Below, in pieces: positions 57,404 to 64,000 of a DNA stretch of 64,000 nucleotides (within the stretch, counting starts at the first letter, position 1; every line of letters begins with the position of its first letter). The stretch is from Nocardioidaceae bacterium UBA4001 (GTDB lineage Bacteria > Actinomycetota > Actinomycetes > Propionibacteriales > Nocardioidaceae). The notes beneath the pieces were generated by a model. That model was given only the letters and a program-made list of their open reading frames with translations. It searched no databases and had not been told where the DNA came from. The position numbers were made by a program, and so were the translations under genes. Location of the stretch: positions 30,545 through 94,544 of the forward strand of contig DGBP01000062.1 of the NCBI GenBank assembly GCA_002384855.1, written 5' to 3'.

Positions 57404-60064
57404 TCAGGCCGGGTGGAGACGCACGGCGGTCAGCTTGTACTCCGGGCAGCCGGTCACCTCGTCGCCGACCGCTGAGGTCAGGTCGTTCACGCACGCCTCG
57501 GCGAAGTGGAAGGACGAGAAGACCTGGCCCGGCTCGACGTCGTCGGTCAGGTGGGCGGGGAGCTCGACGCGCCCACGGCGGCTCTCCAGGACGAGACGGT
57601 CCCCCTCACCGAGCCCCAGCGCGGCTGCGTCCGACGGGTTGACGTCGACGCGCTCGGACTCGAGCAGCCGCGCGTTGTCGGTGCGTCGCGTCATGCTCCC
57701 CGAGTTGTAGTGCGGCCCGCGGCGGCCAGTGACCAGCAGGTGCGGGTAGTCGGCGTCGGGGGTCTCCCCTGGGGGCAGGTACGGCCTGGCCGCGAGGTGG
57801 GCCCTGCCGTCGGGGGTGGCGAACCCGTCGGCGTACAACGTGGGCGTCCCGGGTGAGCCCGCCGTGGGGCACGGCCAGTGCAGCGCGCCCTCGGCGTCGA
57901 GGCGCGCGTGGCTGATCCCGCCGAAGTGGGGTGCGACCGCCGCGCACTCGGTCATCGCCTCGGCCGGCGTGGGGCAGCCCAGGTCGGTCCCCAGCCGGCG
58001 AGCCACCTCGACGACGACGTCGAAGTCGGTCCGCACGCCGTCGGGCGGCGGCAGGGCAGGGCGGACCCGTTGGAAGCGCCGGTCGAAGTTGACGAAGGTG
58101 CCGTCCTTCTCCAGCCAGGTGGCGGCCGGGAGCACGACGTCGGCGACCGTCGCGGTGGCGGAGAGGAACGGGTCGCTGCACACGACCAGCGGGCAGGCCT
58201 CGAGCGCCGCCCGGACCGAGCTGCTGTCCGGGTCGGTGGCCAGGAGGTCCTCCCCCAACGCCCACAAGACGTCGAGGCGTCCCTCGCGCGCGGCGGCCAG
58301 CATCTGCGGGATACGCAGCCCCGGACGCTCCGGGACCTCGACATCCCAGGCGGCCGAGACCCGGGAGCGCGCTGCCGCGTCCGCGACCTTCTGGTAACCC
58401 GGCAGCAGGTCCGGCAAGGCGCCCACGTCGCAGGCGCCCTGGACGTTGTTCTGGCCACGCAACGGGTTGACCCCGCCGCCCCGGCCGAGACCCACCGCGC
58501 CGCGGAGGATCGCGAGGTTCGCCAGCGTGCGGACGCCGTCGGTCCCGTGCAGGTGCTCGGTGACCCCGAGGCCGTAGAAGATCGCCGGCGACGTCGCGGC
58601 GCCGTACCTGTGCGCCGCGCGGACCAGGTCCGCCGCCGGGACTCCCGAGATCTCCTCGACGCGTGCCGGCGGGTAGTCGTCCAGCACCGCCGCGAGCTCG
58701 TCCCACCCGGCGCCGTGCTCCTCGACGAACGCCCGGTCCGCGAGCCCGTCACGGACGAGCACGTGCGCCAGGCCGTGGAAGACGGCGACGTTCGTGCCCG
58801 GGCGGGGGCGCAGGTGGATGTCGGCGTGCCGGGCGAGGTAGGTCCGGCGCGGGTCGACCACCACCAGCCCGGCTCCGTCGAGCACCTGTTGGAAGATCCG
58901 CGATCCGACGACCGGGTGCGCCTCGGTCGGGTTGGCTCCGGCCAGCAGCACCATGTCGCACCGGTCGAGCTCGTCGAAGGAGTGCGTCCCGCCGCCGAGC
59001 CCGAAGGTCATGGCCAGGCCGGACGCCGACGGCGCGTGGCAGACCCGTGCGCAGTTGTCGACGTTGTTGGTGCCGACGACGGCCCGGGCGAGCTTCTGGA
59101 CGAGGTAGTTCTCCTCGTTTGTGGCGCGGGAGGAGGAGACGACGGCGAACCGGTCCGGGTCGGTGTCCCGGACCTCGGCGATCCGTTGTGCGACGAACCC
59201 CAGCGCCTCGTCCCACGACACCGGCACCAGCTCGCCGCCACGCCGGACCAGCGGTGTGGTCAGCCGCTCCGGCGAGCGGACGAAGCCGTGCGCGAACCGT
59301 CCCTTCACGCAGGCGTGCCCGCGGTTGGCGCTCCCGTCGGCGACAGGGCGGACGGTGGCGACCTCCTCACCGCGCGTGGCGACGTCGAGGGTGCAGCCCA
59401 CCCCGCAGTAGCCACAGGTCGTGCGCGTGACCCTCTCCACGGGTGCCGGGTCGAGGAGTCCCGGCTCGGTCAGCGCCCCGGTCGGGCAGGTGTCGACGCA
59501 CGCTCCGCAGCTCACGCAGTCGGAGTCGACCCACAGGCCGCCCGTGCCCGGGGCGACCACGGTGTCCATGCCGCGCCCCTCGAGGGCGATTGCGTAGGTG
59601 CCCTGCACCTCGGCGCAGGCGCGCACGCACCGGCCGCAGGCGATGCAGAGGTCACGGTCGAGCAGCACGTAGGGGTGCGAGTGGTCGGTGCCGCGTTCGC
59701 GGAGCACCGGGTACGCCTGGGGCGGCACGTCGAGCTCGCCGGCGAGCCTGGTGAACGCGCTCCGGTCGGCGGGCACCTCCCACGCCCTCGCGGGCAGGCC
59801 GACGGCCACCGCGGTCAATGCGGTACGACGCTCCTCACCGGCTGCGTCGACCGAGAGCTCCATGCCGTCGGCGGCCGGGGTCGTGCAGGAGGCAAGCGGA
59901 CCCCGACCCACCACCTCCACCAGGCAGACCCGGCACGACCCGACCGGGGTCAGCCGGTCGTCGTGGCACAGTGTCGGCACGTCGAGCCCCACGGCGCGCA
60001 CGGCGTCGAGCAGGCTGCTCCCCGCCGGGACCTCGACGGGACGGCCGTCCACGGTCAGCCTCAC
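57404..60064 (-). CDS. NAD-dependent formate dehydrogenase, molybdopterin alpha subunit
   Basis: An 886-residue complex iron-sulfur molybdoenzyme. N-terminal 2Fe-2S ferredoxin domain (LCHDDRLTPVGSCRVCLVE, ASC), two 4Fe-4S clusters (CIACGRCVRAC, CVSCGACVDTC), a third in CGYCGVGC, and the Mo-bis-MGD domain. The metal ligand is Cys, in RVCHAPSASGL (VCHAP), so no selenocysteine is needed. It oxidises formate to CO2 and passes electrons through the clusters to the NuoEF-like partner. GTG 60064 has GGAGGGG 8 nt upstream and overlaps the partner stop. No fdhD maturation gene in the window. Confidence 0.92.
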   Translation of the reverse strand: MRLTVDGRPVEVPAGSSLLDAVRAVGLDVPTLCHDDRLTPVGSCRVCLVEVVGRGPLASCTTPAADGMELSVDAAGEERRTALTAVAVGLPARAWEVPADRSAFTRLAGELDVPPQAYPVLRERGTDHSHPYVLLDRDLCIACGRCVRACAEVQGTYAIALEGRGMDTVVAPGTGGLWVDSDCVSCGACVDTCPTGALTEPGLLDPAPVERVTRTTCGYCGVGCTLDVATRGEEVATVRPVADGSANRGHACVKGRFAHGFVRSPERLTTPLVRRGGELVPVSWDEALGFVAQRIAEVRDTDPDRFAVVSSSRATNEENYLVQKLARAVVGTNNVDNCARVCHAPSASGLAMTFGLGGGTHSFDELDRCDMVLLAGANPTEAHPVVGSRIFQQVLDGAGLVVVDPRRTYLARHADIHLRPRPGTNVAVFHGLAHVLVRDGLADRAFVEEHGAGWDELAAVLDDYPPARVEEISGVPAADLVRAAHRYGAATSPAIFYGLGVTEHLHGTDGVRTLANLAILRGAVGLGRGGGVNPLRGQNNVQGACDVGALPDLLPGYQKVADAAARSRVSAAWDVEVPERPGLRIPQMLAAAREGRLDVLWALGEDLLATDPDSSSVRAALEACPLVVCSDPFLSATATVADVVLPAATWLEKDGTFVNFDRRFQRVRPALPPPDGVRTDFDVVVEVARRLGTDLGCPTPAEAMTECAAVAPHFGGISHARLDAEGALHWPCPTAGSPGTPTLYADGFATPDGRAHLAARPYLPPGETPDADYPHLLVTGRRGPHYNSGSMTRRTDNARLLESERVDVNPSDAAALGLGEGDRLVLESRRGRVELPAHLTDDVEPGQVFSSFHFAEACVNDLTSAVGDEVTGCPEYKLTAVRLHPA

Positions 60065-61755
60065 CACGACCACCCCTCCAGGCCGTAGACCCGCACGAGG
60101 CTGCGGACCGCGGCAGGCACCCTCCGCCCGAAGGCGCACAGGCTGGCCGTGCCCATCGACTCCAGCACCTGGGCGCGCGCGGCGGCTCCGGCTGGGTCGG
60201 CCGCGGCTCCGGCTGGGTCGGCCGCGGCAGCGGCTGGGTCGGCAGCGGCTCCGGCGAGGTCGAGCCCGCGGCGGGAGCCCACCCGGCACGGCGAGCACAG
60301 CCCGCAGCTCTCGGCCGCGACGAAGGTCCAGAGGTTGCGGAGCACCCCCTCACCCGTGACGTGCTCGTCGAAGGCGACCATCCCGCCGTGGCCGAGCGCC
60401 ACCCCGACCGGGGCGAGGCCCGCGTCACTGAGCGGCAGCTCGAGGTCGTCGGGTCCGAGGAACCCTCCCAGGGGGCCGCCGACCTGCAACGCCCTCAGCC
60501 GCGCGCCGTCCTTCAGTCCCCCGCCCAGCACGTCGACCACGTGCCGCACGGGGACGCCGATCTGCACCTCGTAGGCGCCGGGCCGGGCGAACCGCTCCGA
60601 GAGGCTCACCACGACGGTGCCGTTCTGCTCGGGTGTGCCCATGCGGGCGTAGGCGTCGCCGCCGTGGCGGACGACCCAGGGCACCGCGGCGAGCGTCTCG
60701 ACGTTGTTGACCACCGTCGGCCGGCCGTGCAGCCCGAGCTCGGTGGGGTACGGCGGCCGTGGCCGGACGACGCCGCGAAGCCCCTCGAGCCCGTTGAGGA
60801 GGGCGGTCTCCTCCCCCGAGACGTAGGAGCCCGCCCCCTCGGCCACCCGGACGTCGAGACGGAGGTCCGTGCCGTGGACGGCCGGCCCGAGGTGGCCGGC
60901 GTCGTACGCCTCCCGGACCGCCTCCTCGAGACGCCGGCGGGCCCGGGGGTACTCCGACCGGACGAACACGACGGCCTCCTCCGCGCCGACCGCGAAGGAC
61001 GCGAGCGCGAGACCCTCCAGCAGCCGGTGGGGGTCGGACTCCATGAGCAGCCGGTCCACGAACGAGCCGGGGTCGCCCTCGTCGCCGTTGACGACGACGG
61101 TGCGGGGCGCGTCGTGCTCGAGAGCCGCGCGCCACTTCGCGGCGGTGGGGAACCCGGCGCCTCCCCTGCCTCGCAGGCCCGAGCGCTCGACCTGCCCGAG
61201 GACCCATGCGGGGTCGTGGGTGGTCACCGTGCGGGGCCACACGGCCCACGGCTCCTCGGCGCCCATGAGCCCCGCCGTGACCACGGGCACCGGGCTGTCG
61301 CAGACGACGGGGATCTCGGGGTCGTGCCGCGCGCGGGTGCCGGCGAGCTGCTCGGCCAGCTGGTCACCGGCGCACGGGTCGTCGCCGTCGAGGGCGGCCG
61401 GCGCGGCGTAGCAGTACCCCAGGCAGCGGACGTGCTGGAGCGAGGTCGAGCCGTCGGCGCTCAGCCCGCCGTCCTCGGTCCCGAGGGCGGCGGTCACCGC
61501 GCCGACATGCCGTCCACCAGCGGTCGCTGCGAAGCAGGCCGCGGCGGTGCACACGCGGACGTGGCGTGCGGCCGGCGGCGCGGCGAGGTCGGCGAAGAAC
61601 GAGGCCGGCCCCCGGACGGCGGCCGCGGGCAGGCCCCGGCGCCGGGCGACCGTGGTGGGATCGGCGCCACCGCGCAGCTCCTCCCGGGCCGGTTCGAGGG
61701 GCCGGTCGAACCGGTCGGAGTATCGCCTGAAGGGGTCGCCGACGCGGCGGTTCAT
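60061..61755 (-). CDS. Formate dehydrogenase beta subunit, NuoE-NuoF fusion
   Basis: A 564-residue flavoprotein passing electrons to NAD+. Residues about 20-150 are NuoE-like with a 2Fe-2S Cys set (VCTAAACF, CLGYC). The NuoF part follows: LRGRGGAGFPTAAKW (FMN), NGDEGDPGSFVDRLLM, GAGSYVSGEETALLNGLEG (NAD) and a C-terminal 4Fe-4S site ESCGLCSPCRVG plus LCAFG. Between the last cluster segments lies a 21-bp repeat-coded AADPAGA stretch. ATG 61755 (MNRRVGD) is preferred to GTG 61764. Confidence 0.9.
   Translation of the reverse strand: MNRRVGDPFRRYSDRFDRPLEPAREELRGGADPTTVARRRGLPAAAVRGPASFFADLAAPPAARHVRVCTAAACFAATAGGRHVGAVTAALGTEDGGLSADGSTSLQHVRCLGYCYAAPAALDGDDPCAGDQLAEQLAGTRARHDPEIPVVCDSPVPVVTAGLMGAEEPWAVWPRTVTTHDPAWVLGQVERSGLRGRGGAGFPTAAKWRAALEHDAPRTVVVNGDEGDPGSFVDRLLMESDPHRLLEGLALASFAVGAEEAVVFVRSEYPRARRRLEEAVREAYDAGHLGPAVHGTDLRLDVRVAEGAGSYVSGEETALLNGLEGLRGVVRPRPPYPTELGLHGRPTVVNNVETLAAVPWVVRHGGDAYARMGTPEQNGTVVVSLSERFARPGAYEVQIGVPVRHVVDVLGGGLKDGARLRALQVGGPLGGFLGPDDLELPLSDAGLAPVGVALGHGGMVAFDEHVTGEGVLRNLWTFVAAESCGLCSPCRVGSRRGLDLAGAAADPAAAAADPAGAAADPAGAAARAQVLESMGTASLCAFGRRVPAAVRSLVRVYGLEGWSW
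60182..60265 (-). repeat. 21-bp in-frame tandem repeat inside the formate dehydrogenase beta gene
   Basis: Units of the form gcggctccggctgggtcggcc: two identical (60182-60202, 60203-60223), then a third with changes (60224-60244) and a partial fourth. They encode repeated AADPAGA-type heptapeptides between the 4Fe-4S Cys segment and the C-terminal helix. Copy number could vary between strains. Confidence 0.75.
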
Positions 61756-61819
61756 GCTTGTCACTCTATGGTCGGGCCGGGCCCGTCGTCCGGGGAACAG
61801 CGGGCCCGAGCCAACGGGG

Positions 61820-62506
61820 TCAGCGTGTCACCGGCACCTCGAGCGAGAGGGCGCGGAACCGGGCGCCGTCGCAGCGGACGGTCGCCACGAGCGGCTCGGT
61901 GTCCCACAACGACGCCTTCACCTCGGGGGCGCCGGGCCTCGGGTCGGTCTCGGCCGTGGCACGAAGCCTCACCGTCGATCCGACGTACTCCTCCGGGCCG
62001 TCCTCGACGTGCAGCTCGAGGCGGTACGGCGGGCGCAGGTCACCGTCGAACCGCGGCTTGTGCTTGCTCGTGACACCGATCCAGTCGCCGGTGAGCTCGA
62101 ACTCGCCCGACCGGGCGCAGTCGGGGGCCGTGAACCACGGGCGGGCCTCGGCGGGCAGCTCCGAGCCCTCGCGGACGTAGACGCTGCCGTTGTACAGCAC
62201 CGCGGTGTCGAGGGGGACGCCGGCCAGCTCGGCGACGCGGACGTGCTCGTCACCGATCGGGTCGGGATCCTGGCCGCCGGTGTCGTCACAGCCCGGCACG
62301 ACTGCATCCACCATGCGTCCGCTCGTGGCCGGGTCACGCTTGAGGTCCCCGTGGCCGACGTACCTCGCGCCGTCGCGGTCCAGGACCGCGGCACAGGAGG
62401 CGGCACCGGCACTGCCTCCCGGCGACTGCGCACTCGCGCAGCCGGCCAGCGCAACGGTCGTCGCGAGCACGAGGGGTGTCCACAGGTGTCTCCCGGTCGT
62501 CGTCAT
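61820..62506 (-). CDS. Secreted lipoprotein of unknown function
   Basis: A 228-residue protein with a signal peptide and lipobox ALAGC. The mature part is beta-rich with three conserved-looking Cys pairs (ASCAAVLDRDGARYVGHGDL, VPGCDDTG, APDCARSG, VRCDGARF). Family not recognised; similar DUF-type lipoproteins (DUF6281-like) exist in actinobacteria. ATG 62506. Alone between the formate dehydrogenase and a small gene. Confidence 0.65.
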   Translation of the reverse strand: MTTTGRHLWTPLVLATTVALAGCASAQSPGGSAGAASCAAVLDRDGARYVGHGDLKRDPATSGRMVDAVVPGCDDTGGQDPDPIGDEHVRVAELAGVPLDTAVLYNGSVYVREGSELPAEARPWFTAPDCARSGEFELTGDWIGVTSKHKPRFDGDLRPPYRLELHVEDGPEEYVGSTVRLRATAETDPRPGAPEVKASLWDTEPLVATVRCDGARFRALSLEVPVTR

Positions 62507-62548
62507 GCCGGTCAGACGTGGGCCAGGAGGAACCGGTTCCCACAGCAC

Positions 62549-62575
62549 GAGGCCCGGTGCTCGACACCGGGCCTC
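62549..62575 (-). terminator. Terminator of the small gene at 62578
   Basis: A perfect 11-bp stem GAGGCCCGGTG/CACCGGGCCTC (62549-62559 with 62565-62575), loop ctcga, 2 bp after the stop on the minus strand. Confidence 0.75.
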
Positions 62576-62577
62576 TG

Positions 62578-62748
62578 TCACGCTCCGCGGGTCAGCGCAT
62601 CCAGATGTTGCGGGACCACCCGCCACCTGGTGCCCGGCTTCGCGTCGTCGATGTCGACCTCCACCTCGAACCGGCCGTCGCCCCTCTCCACCTTGAAGTC
62701 GACCTCGACATGCTGTTCCCTCCGTCTCGAACTGCGTGTTCCGATCAC
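62578..62748 (-). CDS. Small hypothetical protein
   Basis: A 56-residue acidic beta-rich protein (VEVDFKVERGDGRFEVEVDIDD, then GTRWRVVPQ). GTG 62748 is preceded by CGGAG at about 8 nt, and a terminator follows immediately, both supporting a real gene. No family recognised. Confidence 0.55.
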   Translation of the reverse strand: MIGTRSSRRREQHVEVDFKVERGDGRFEVEVDIDDAKPGTRWRVVPQHLDALTRGA

Positions 62749-62813
62749 GTGAAGTCTCCGGAACGGGAATGAGCAGCAGGTGAGACGAGGATGCGGGCCC
62801 TCTCGTGGGCTGG

Positions 62814-63365
62814 TCAGGTCGCGTGGTCCCCCGCCTCCGGGAGCACCATGACCAGGACATCGGGGCCCGCGTCGCCGGTTGCACGTTCCAGCCACTCAGG
62901 ACGGACGCGCATGACCTCGCGCCAGCCCGTGGACACGTACAGCGACAGCGCAGCCTCGTGAACCGGGAGAACCTCGAGGCAGGGATACAGCCCGGCCTGC
63001 CGAATGTCGTCGAGGACCGTCGCGAGGAGCAGGTGTCCGAGACCGATGCCGCGAGCCGCACGTCCCACGAAGAGCTTCGACACCCAGGCGAGCTGCTCGA
63101 CCTCGCAACCGTGGGCCGTGGCGCACGCGAGGTTCATCTCGGCCGCCGCGGCGAGGCCGGCCAGCGGACCCACGCGGCACACATGTCCGGCCAGACGCCC
63201 GTCGACCTCGGCGGTCCAGGCGCCGACCGCGTCGTCCGCGTGGAGGAACTCCTCAACCGGCATGGGCAGCGGGTTGCGGAACGGATAGCGGGTGTCCGGC
63301 TGCTGCTCCATGAGGAGGTCGACGAGGAGGGGGATGTCCTCGTAGCGGCGGCGGCGCACGCTCAT
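62814..63365 (-). CDS. GNAT family N-acetyltransferase
   Basis: A 183-residue GNAT protein. The N-terminal VRRRRYEDIPLLVDLL and the CoA motif in FVGRAARGIGLGHLLL (R-x-x-G-x-G-like) are visible, with a C-terminal SLYVSTGWREVMRVR. Acceptor unknown. ATG 63365. The nearest gene upstream is tmRNA, separated by a strong hairpin. Confidence 0.82.
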   Translation of the reverse strand: MSVRRRRYEDIPLLVDLLMEQQPDTRYPFRNPLPMPVEEFLHADDAVGAWTAEVDGRLAGHVCRVGPLAGLAAAAEMNLACATAHGCEVEQLAWVSKLFVGRAARGIGLGHLLLATVLDDIRQAGLYPCLEVLPVHEAALSLYVSTGWREVMRVRPEWLERATGDAGPDVLVMVLPEAGDHAT

Positions 63366-63431
63366 CTCTCCCACGAGGGGGGATCCTGCCAGGTGCGGGT
63401 CGGCAGCCCGCAGCGAGCATCGTCCGGGTAC

Positions 63432-63472
63432 GACGACAGCCCGGCCCACGAGTCGTGGGCCGGGCTGTCGTC
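63432..63472 (-). terminator. tmRNA terminator, 20-bp perfect inverted repeat
   Basis: GACGACAGCCCGGCCCACGA (63432-63451) is complementary to 63453-63472; in practice an 18-bp stem with a small loop. It lies 11 bp after the mature tmRNA 3' end. Confidence 0.85.
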
Positions 63473-63482
63473 GATCGGTCGG

Positions 63483-63849
63483 TGGAGCTGGCGGGAATCG
63501 AACCCGCGTCCTTCGGCGCTGCTCCAGGGCTTCTCCGGGTGCAGTCTGTGCTGTCGTCTTCTCAGTCCCGGCGCTCGCACAGACACGTCACCGACAGACT
63601 CAGCCACTTGATTGTCCCGATGACCCCCAGTGGCCGGGGATCACCAGCAAGCCTCCTAGATGAGGCCGGGTTCTGAGCCGGAGGCGGCGCTCAGTCCGAC
63701 CCGTTCACCAGTCGCTCAGGCGGCGAGGGCGAACGAACTGCGCTGGTTGTTGGCAGTTATTGGTTTCCAAGGAACGTTTACGAGATGACCTTGGATTCTC
63801 GACCCGCTTCCCCTGGAACGAACGTCCCAAGTCGAAACCGATCAGCCCC
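63483..63849 (-). ncRNA. ssrA: Transfer-messenger RNA
   Basis: A 367-nt tmRNA. The tRNA-like ends pair as 5' GGGGCTG with 3' CAGCTCC plus discriminator A; the T-arm is GCGGG-TTCGATT-CCCGC and the 5' end reads GGGGCTGATCGGTTTCGAC. The tag ORF (63716-63754) encodes ANNQRSSFALAA then TGA; the ALAA end is the protease-recognition form. It rescues stalled ribosomes with SmpB (not in window). CCA is not encoded. Confidence 0.92.
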
Positions 63850-64000
63850 TCTTGACTTGTCAAGCAGTGTGAACACTGTAGCCGTTACAACCAGGAACAT
63901 GCAGTCGGTATTCCCGTCCACAGCCGCCGACCACGCTCTCGAAACTGTCGGCGCCGGCCGCTAGTGTTCGAACACAGTTCCTGGATCTCTGCTTGAGTGC
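63850..64000. promoter_or_regulatory. tmRNA upstream region and right-edge palindrome
   Basis: The 150 bp to the window edge hold no gene I can support. CTTGACAAGTCAAG (next to the tmRNA start) is a 14-bp palindrome. GTGTTCGAACAC lies at 63964-63975 and resembles actinobacterial SOS-box-like sequence (TTCGAAC), which often precedes DUF222/HNH genes; the spacing here does not match a full LexA box. Confidence 0.35.

Noticed and set aside
57404..60064. Selenocysteine-containing formate dehydrogenase
   Set aside because: The metal-ligand position is a Cys codon and there is no in-frame TGA.

Overview
The window is a GC-rich chromosomal segment from an actinobacterium. Gene content, codon use, GTG starts, probable leaderless promoters, mycothiol-type relatives and a clpS-mec-cysO-cysM-murI-rph-rdgB block collinear with Mycobacterium all fit the Nocardioidaceae (a Nocardioides-like organism). 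That placement is inferred from gene families; no database was searched. I see no prophage, complete insertion sequence, CRISPR array or rRNA.

Layout. 1-12.6 kb: the 3' end of a class A penicillin-binding protein, lipoprotein and membrane genes, a GDPD phosphodiesterase, a CPA1 antiporter, a second penicillin-binding protein, and an unusual number of broken genes (M43 metalloprotease, ECF sigma factor plus propeller protein, oligopeptidase B). 12.6-16.8 kb: two tandem Cys-rich mini-proteins, a large secreted penicillin-acylase-type hydrolase and small envelope proteins. 16.8-19.3 kb: a four-gene CbiM/PDGLE/CbiQ/CbiO energy-coupling-factor metal transporter. 19.4-22.2 kb: peroxiredoxin, an atypical tRNA-Leu(UAG), an acetyltransferase, an oxidoreductase and two gene remnants. 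22.2-31.3 kb: housekeeping block rdgB-rph-cAMP phosphodiesterase-like-murI, then acyltransferase, CysM-CysO-Mec (carrier-protein cysteine biosynthesis), DUF2017 and clpS, with divergent pncB and pncA for NAD salvage. 31.3-44.4 kb: tyrosine/homogentisate catabolism (hmgA, an unknown gene, fahA, hppD) with an Lrp/AsnC regulator, interrupted by an amino-acid ABC transporter, and followed by an endonuclease V-like gene and an IclR regulator. 44.6-54.3 kb: helicase, DUF3039, AlgH, malic enzyme, TetR, DUF3048, an NlpC/P60 hydrolase behind a c-di-AMP-type riboswitch, fabG, methyltransferase and HIT protein. 54.3-57.4 kb: a persulfide/sulfite detoxification operon behind two CsoR/CstR-type operators. 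57.4-61.8 kb: an NAD-dependent formate dehydrogenase. 61.8-64 kb: small genes and tmRNA.

The most novel signal is a composite two-hairpin repeat present three times (near 4.7, 40.6 and 44.5 kb). Its order and orientation vary, one copy supplies the C-terminus and stop codon of a gene, and one hairpin loop is inverted in the reversed copy. Two further long palindromes (12.44 and 31.33 kb) may be other repeat families. The tRNA with a UAG anticodon but a short class I variable arm, and the unknown gene between hmgA and fahA, are the next most interesting items.
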